From Zygnema cylindricum (Eukaryota > Streptophyta > Zygnematophyceae > Zygnematales > Zygnemataceae): a DNA stretch of 64,000 bases. The stretch covers positions 186,001 to 250,000 of the forward strand of contig JBBHKE010001521.1 in NCBI GenBank assembly GCA_037447655.1, given 5' to 3'. Below the pieces are notes generated by a model. That model was given only the letters and a program-made list of their open reading frames with translations, had not been told where the DNA came from and made no database searches. Made by a program: the position numbers and the translations under genes. This document shows, piece after piece, positions 59,051 to 64,000 of this stretch (its first letter is position 1; each line of letters opens with the position of its first letter).

Positions 59051-59354
59051 CATAGTTCAAAAGTAGGTGAAAGTAGGCCCATAGAATATGCCTATGATAT
59101 GCAAAACATACAATATGACCTTAAGACCCATATTGTATTCGGACCTGTTGGACCAATAATACATTCAGAACAAAAATTGGACCAATTAAAACATTTGGAC
59201 AAAAAAAATATATTTTCACCGTCAAATTCAGAAGATCGGACAGTCGCTGATCAAAGTAGCGATCTAAGAAGATCACATGAAAATCCCATAACACAACTTA
59301 CGATAAAGGAGCCGACCAAAGGCCTACCATTAAAACGCCTGCTTTATAACTATA
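59051..59354. mobile_element. hAT-like MITE, second copy
   Basis: Same left end as the element at 11520 (CATAGTTCAAAAGTAGGT) and a diverged right end (GCTTTATAACTATA). The flanking 8-mers are ATTTGCGG (59043-59050) and ATTTGCGC (59355-59362), 7 of 8 matching. Internal similarity includes CCTTAAGACCCATATTGTATT and AAGATCACATGAAAA. It is 304 bp against 577 bp, so one is an internal-deletion form. Confidence 0.8.
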
Positions 59355-59400
59355 ATTTGCGCTAATAACAATTCACCGTGCATGCCTGCATGGTACAGCT

Positions 59401-59987
59401 CAGAGGTCGCAAAAGTCAAAATTTTACATAATCGAAACCGACCGTTTTTTTTTTTCAAAATCTGAGTAACCGACAACCGACCGGGTTATGTCACGCACCA
59501 AAATTGTTAACCGTTAACCGACCGGCGTTTACGAAAATAAAAGTTAACCGAAACTCGATTTCTCGCGACTAACCATGCCCGCCCGTAACTGAAAAAGTAC
59601 AAAATTACAACGCTCATTGTTATTAGCGTTAATGTACTTTGCAATAATGTACGACGTATAAATAAGCCAATAATTACGATTTGTCGCGTTCCCTAAGATT
59701 TGTGAAATGAATAGTGTTACTATCGTGTTAGATTTGGGACGCTAATCATGATGTCACGTACTTCCACGATACCAAAGTGTACAAAGTACAATAATGTTGA
59801 ATTGTATCAACAGTACAAAATTTTCAATATTTTTGGTTAACCGACCGTAACCAACTTTTTTTTCTGGTGAATCAACCGGCCGCAACCGCCCGACCCCCAA
59901 AATTTGGCAACCGAATCCGTTCCAGATCCAGCGCGGGCGGTCGGTTAACGGTCGGTCACTATTTCGGTTGACCGTTTGCGACCTCTG
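59401..59987. mobile_element. MITE with CAGAGGTCGCAAA ends
   Basis: Left end CAGAGGTCGCAAA, right end TTTGCGACCTCTG, a perfect 13-bp inverted repeat, with further imperfect pairing inside. Flanking 8-mers are GTACAGCT and ATACAGCT (7 of 8). CAG-type ends and 8-bp duplications suggest hAT. The interior is packed with AACCGACCG and CGGTTAACGG words. No coding region. Confidence 0.78.
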
Positions 59988-60158
59988 ATACAGCTCGAAA
60001 GCGATATTAGCATCACTTGAAACATCTACTGTAGTCTGCCCGATTTTATATTTGACGGTCGCGATGGAAAGAAGTGGATACTACACTGCAGTAACTTGTC
60101 TCTAACAGTCCAAAGCAAACGGCAACCGGACATGTTGGCACGGAAAAAAGGTTCAGTA

Positions 60159-60794
60159 CACCGCTAATCGTTATTAGCGTTAATAACACTATTTTTGTCG
60201 CGGTATTTTCCGGCCCGACATTAAATTAGTGTTACCAACATTAAAAAATAATTAGGCAAATATGAAAAGTAATTATTTAGTGTTAAGCCTTTATACTACG
60301 TTTGTCAAAATTAGTGTGATGTATGAGAAGCTTGTTTTCGTACATCGTGTCCACGTGCCATCTCATTTATACAATATTAATTGATTTTCGCATGGAAATT
60401 ACACTTCAATACCAGTTAGCGGCAGAAAGAGCGGAACATACAAAGCATAAAATAGCGTAAATTTTACTCATTTTACATGTTTCCTTCATCTCCCACTCCC
60501 CCTCACGCCCCCTCTCTCTTCCCCTCTCTCCCTCATCTCCCTCTCGCTTACCTTTTCAAAACCCCACAACTACTTAATTTGGCGAAAGCTGTCAAGGTAG
60601 TACACTTGTACTTGAGATAGTCTTGATGACAACTCAGCGTAGATGCTACGAAGTTGAAACAGGAATTGGATTTAAGTGCCAAATTAATGTTATTGATTTT
60701 TTTTCTTTTCGACACAAAATCATAAATTAACCTTACTAACACCAAATTAGCGTTTGCGTTATTTTTTCTTTAACACTAATAACAATTAGCGGTG
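60159..60794. mobile_element. Stowaway-like MITE, long form
   Basis: Inverted ends CACCGCTAATCGTTATTAG and CTAATAACAATTAGCGGTG, with TA at 60157-60158 and 60795-60796. The right part shares TTTTTTCTTTAACACTAATAA with the MITE at 46576, so they belong to one family. 636 bp, non-coding. Confidence 0.82.
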
Positions 60795-60918
60795 TAGTTA
60801 TTAGTGTTCTGTATCGAATAAAGATAAATACCAATAATTATCAGTTATTGAACGATGAAGGGTCGTGGTATATCCCTCAAGAACCAACAAATGTTTTATC
60901 GCCGCTAAGCAAAGGTCA

Positions 60919-61080
60919 CAATCGGGTACACAAACATGGTTGTACCCGAATGTGATTTTTTCCGTTTTTGAATAACCCAGCCGAATCTGGCCGGCCCCCA
61001 ATATTTGAAATCCGGATCCATTCCGAATCCGATGCAAACCGTTTGTGTACGGTTCGGGTACATATTTGAGTACCGGATTG
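60919..61080. mobile_element. Possible small inverted-repeat element
   Basis: Ends CAATCGGGTACACAAACATG and CATATTTGAGTACCGGATTG are an imperfect inverted pair of 162-bp span. The flanking bases do not form a clear duplication. Confidence 0.35.
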
Positions 61081-61568
61081 TGTAAAAGGGCAAGATAGTA
61101 ACCCACAACACACTATAAGGCACAGCGGAAAGACTCCAAGGATCCCCCAGTAGCAAGAACAAAAGTACACAGCACTCATAGATAAAGGTCCAACTTTATT
61201 AATCAAGAGGAAGATTACAAGTTGACAGCTCACTGTAAAGGTCTACTCAAAGAGTCTGTCTTTTATTACGCCTGTCCCACTATTTAAACTAACTAGCTGC
61301 TAGTGAACTTAACACTCTACAAGTGTACACGTGGACCTTCACGGTCAACCGAGATCTATCCAAAATATATTTCTAGAACTATACAGTTAAATTTACATTC
61401 TTCGGCGTTGCTACACTGCCACAGTGCGCTGCTATGCTACGCTACGCTATTCTACTTAGTTGCTATGTTACTATGTTGCGCTGATCTAGAATCGCAGCAG
61501 CGCTCCTCCGCAACCACAACCATAGCAGTCTGGTCTCTAGCCCTTAAGTACTCAACTCTGTAATGTCA
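61081..61568 (-). repeat. Possible solo LTR
   Basis: Starts TGTAAAAGGG and ends CTCTGTAATGTCA, giving TG...CA ends in either orientation. It contains TTTATTAATCAAG and TATTTAAA-like words. No target duplication found and no second copy in the window, so this is tentative. Confidence 0.3.
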
Positions 61569-61817
61569 AGCGTGCCCGAGAATCCCCGGGAAGGGCCCAC
61601 AGCCTGGGGTAGTTGGCCTCGGATTCCTGCAAAGAACCCCCCCCCCCTCCAAATGCGAAAGGCTTCCCAAAATAATGATCATGCCCCCTGCTGACCCCCC
61701 ATCTTTCCCATAGATATGCATACAAAGATAGGAGAGACACCGGAACCAGGAGTAAGAGAAAGTGCATGGGGGGGGGGGGGCGAAAAGATCTCGTTTCCCC
61801 CTTCCTTTCCCATTAGG
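61569..61817. other. No gene recognised
   Basis: GC-richer stretch with C10 and G13 homopolymers, between the possible LTR and the broken end of gypsy copy B. Confidence 0.4.
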
Positions 61818-62438
61818 TCAGGGAAAGGGATTCACTGGTGTGTCCTGGAGCTGCTGAATCCACGATATTAATGTAATCATATGGTAGAAGGTGCTACTCC
61901 TGCGGTCTTGATGCCCTTTTCCTTGACCTGTGAGGGAGTATCCATGACAAGGCGATCCTACCACAACCAGATCAATTCTGCCCAGATTTGCTAAATGGGG
62001 TGCCATAATGTTATCCACATTCTGGGGAAGACTCCGGTGAGCTTTGGAAATGGAAGACACGGGAAGCTGTTGAGGAAATAGGCGGTGCAGCTGATGAAGT
62101 CGATGTTCGCTGACAACTTGTGCTTCCGGCGAAATCTCCACTGTTGTATATGACTCCACCCGATATCGTGCTTTCAAAACTGCTTCCAGATCGGAACTGA
62201 TTCTTGAAAATAAAGATAAAATCCAAAGTCCGGTGTCGGGGACGGTCAATGACACCACTTGTCGATTGAAGTCCTTGTTACCTGTCTTGGTTGGGAAAAC
62301 ATCTGACAGGGTGGTCGAATCTATTTTCGGTAATAATAATAAGGCTGAGAATGCCTGATCTACTCTTTGCCGGAGTTTCGTTACCTGCAATAATCTATTT
62401 GTGTATTCCCCTTCCCACCGCTTGGAAATCGGGAATTG
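61818..62438 (-). pseudogene. Retrotransposon-borne C5-cytosine DNA methyltransferase, N-terminal half (DNMT3-like), copy B
   Basis: In the same frame as the protease upstream. After a linker, motif I reads LWILSLFSRISSDLEAVLKA (near residues 55-74 of the 61818-62390 frame), with Arg and Ser where Gly residues of the AdoMet-binding loop are expected. Motif II carries Glu in TTVEISPEA. Motif IV has the catalytic Pro-Cys in DLVVVGSPCHGYSLTGQGKG (PC at 147-148), followed by HQDRRSSTFYHMI. LSLF at motif I is typical of DNMT3 proteins. Homology to copy A stops after LQDTPV, where unrelated sequence supplies a stop. The expected product would methylate cytosine in DNA, possibly the element's own cDNA; that role is inference. 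Confidence 0.85.
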
Positions 62439-63020
62439 CTAGATGTCTCCTGCGATATCTATTGAACTGTCGAACAACTCCGCCGGAGAGGATGTGGAAT
62501 ACACTGGGTAACAGCCAGACACAGGAACATTGGTCTTTTCCCAGTTCCATAAATCCAAAGGAACCACAACTTTGGTGCCTTCGGGATTTCTGGGGTCCCG
62601 AACTGTACATTGCTCTTTCCAATCACTTAAACTCATATTCATCCGGGTCCAAGTAGCCATTCCCAACAGGATTTCAAACTGATTCCCTTCTACCACTAAG
62701 AAAGGAAGTTCAATTTTCACCTTCTGTCAAGCATCATCGGAGAATTCAATGTTCATGGCTTTGATGATTCCATGGACGGGCTGATTGTCGCCGCTGACCG
62801 TGCTTAAGCAGATGTTACTTGGGCAAATTTGGGGTCTGAGTTCACCCGACATTTTCTGCAATGCGGAAGTGGTGATAAGGTTTGGAAGTGCTCCGGTGTC
62901 GACCACATCGTCTTGGTACCCGCTGTACCCATTAAGCTTGAAGTTGCCCGTCCGGTTCAGAATGAGCGCTACAGACAAGGTTTTGTAGTCCATATCCACC
63001 ATAGGGGTTTTAGGCTCTGT
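62439..63020 (-). pseudogene. Gypsy aspartic protease domain
   Basis: The active-site loop is DDVVDTGALPNLIT (DTGA) near 62910, followed about 80 residues later by the retropepsin-style FEILLGMATWTRMN (ILLG). They are separated by one in-frame TGA at 62727. After it come about 50 residues with no recognised domain, ending at TAG 62439 before the methyltransferase. The role is cleavage of the polyprotein. Single-DTGA proteases of this kind act as dimers. Confidence 0.8.
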
Positions 63021-64000
63021 TCACAAATATACCGTCGTGGGTGTTGTTGCCCGGTTGACTTTTTCCTTGCCCGAATGAATTTCTTCTCCCAAGGCCTGAA
63101 TGAGGATATCTTCGGGCAAATTATGGGAGGAAGCGAGGGTCTTAACATGAGTCAAGGCATATGGCATAAGGTGCCGGACTAGCATGACAGCAGGCTTTGA
63201 GGAAGGGAGTGGGGCTCTTGGGGATGAAGCCAGCGAATCTGGCTCGCGATCCTTTTCGTTCCCCTCCTTGTAATCACTTTCAGAACCGGAATCGGGCATT
63301 GGTGGAGTTTTGGGTGCCCCCTCGTCCGGACGTTCGCCCATGAACCGTTCAAACCAATCTTGAGTGCTTTGTTTGTCCTCTTCCAGTGATTTCTTCTCCT
63401 GCTGTAGTTTCTTGCTCTTGTAACTTTCGAAACCGGGAGGCAGTTTAGGCTTAGGAGGAGGAGGAGGAGGTTGGGTGGGCTTGATTCCAAGACCTGTGTC
63501 ACTGTTCAGCACTACTGCCCGGGGCGTGAAAGATAAAGGCCCGATGGCCTTCCGGTTGTGGTCCATCTTGCTCATTTTCTGCTTGTCTCTCCTTTGATCA
63601 GAGGTTGAAGAGCGGAGTGGTCTACGACCATCTCCCACTCTCACATTCCACGCTCCGTGAAGTAAACTGCTAGCATGGTGGGCATTTGGGGGTTCCAAAT
63701 CCCAGCCCATCATCTCATCTTCGTTAGCACCCGATGTGCTTTGAAGCTCAAGCTCCGCTAGCTTTTGTAGTAACTCTTGCTTCTGTCTTTGTAGTCGTTG
63801 CCCTGCCGTAAGAGGAGCAAGCCGGTAAGTCGATCCCAAACGAAGAGCAGCCAATTCTGCAACCATGGCAGCCATCTGCTGACTCTGCTGTTGGATTATT
63901 ATCTCCGGTGTAAGTCTTGCTGGAGCAGTCGTTAATTGTTTTGGTGTCACTGGTGTAGGCAGCACTGGGCGCTCAAGGGTAAAGGAGTTGTAGGGGAAGA
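63021..64000 (-). pseudogene. Gypsy polyprotein N-terminal region with coiled coil and proline-rich linker
   Basis: The frame is open through the window edge, so no start codon can be chosen. It contains a Gln/Leu-rich helix likely to form a coiled coil (QQSQQMAAMVAELAALRLG, then LQRQKQELLQKLAELELQS), a PPPPPPKPKLPPGFE stretch, and an acidic Ser/Glu/Asp-rich tail. No CCHC knuckle is visible. It precedes the protease, so it is the end of Gag or a Gag-Pol linker. It stops at TGA 63021 in frame with the protease. Confidence 0.65.

Larger units (their letters stand above)
61821..64000 (-). mobile_element. Ty3/gypsy fragment, copy B (N-terminal region to methyltransferase)
   Basis: One reading frame spans from the window edge to 61818, interrupted only by TGA at 63021, TGA at 62727 and TAG at 62439. 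It carries an N-terminal region, an aspartic protease and the first half of the methyltransferase. It is the 5' complement of copy A and continues past the window edge, where gag and the 5' LTR should lie. Confidence 0.85.

Noticed and set aside
59355-59380. Another Stowaway-like end (CTAATAACAATTCACCGTG)
   Set aside because: Only one terminal repeat is visible and no TA duplication, so I could not define an element.
57097-62438. Bacterial restriction-modification methyltransferase or contamination
   Set aside because: Both halves are in frame or adjacent to gypsy protease and reverse transcriptase, and the motifs resemble eukaryotic DNMT3.
57097-62438. A DRM-type plant methyltransferase
   Set aside because: DRM enzymes have rearranged motif order; here motifs I-IV precede VI-X.

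Overview
This window looks like nuclear DNA of a streptophyte (green plant lineage), and a charophyte alga such as Chara is my best guess. The reasons are plant-style leucine-rich-repeat (LRR) exons of exactly 72 nt bounded by splice sites, copia primer sites that match plant initiator tRNA-Met, many MITEs, and a retrotransposon-borne DNA methyltransferase of a kind reported from charophytes and dinoflagellates. The organism assignment is inference. The 10-N gap shows this is a draft scaffold. I see no rRNA, no convincing tRNA and no CRISPR.

Layout. 1-1.26 kb: tail of a plus-strand copia pol. 1.26-9.8 kb: scattered exons of a probable plus-strand host gene (two LRR exons, a cysteine-rich exon and a proline-rich exon) in large introns made of purine-only blocks, very AT-rich blocks and one GATC-dense block. 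11.4-16.1 kb: two copies of a dispersed repeat, one of them split by a hAT-like MITE. 16.1-29.0 kb: two nested minus-strand copia elements, each with matching LTRs and a perfect 5-bp target duplication (outer CTACG, inner GTTAA). 31.9-36.7 kb and 41.2-45.9 kb: decayed copia pieces. 46.4-52.7 kb: a full-length but decayed plus-strand copia of another family, with a Stowaway-like MITE in its 5' LTR. 54.3-58.1 kb and 61.8-64.0 kb: two divergent minus-strand fragments of one Ty3/gypsy family, separated by the gap and a cluster of MITEs.

The most notable content is the gypsy family. On the minus strand its polyprotein runs from a coiled-coil and proline-rich N-terminal region through an aspartic protease, then a C5-cytosine DNA methyltransferase in the DNMT3 style, then reverse transcriptase, RNase H and integrase. 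The methyltransferase has motifs I, II, IV, VI, VIII, IX and X in canonical order, split over the two copies. Most of its stop codons fit CGA>TGA or CAR>TAR, as expected from decay of methylated cytosines.

Second, both nested copia families carry a primer-binding site complementary to the anticodon arm of initiator tRNA-Met (the half-tRNA primer mode of Drosophila copia). The gag reading frame starts inside the LTR and runs through that site. The copia family at 46-52 kb instead has the ordinary site matching the 3' end of the tRNA.
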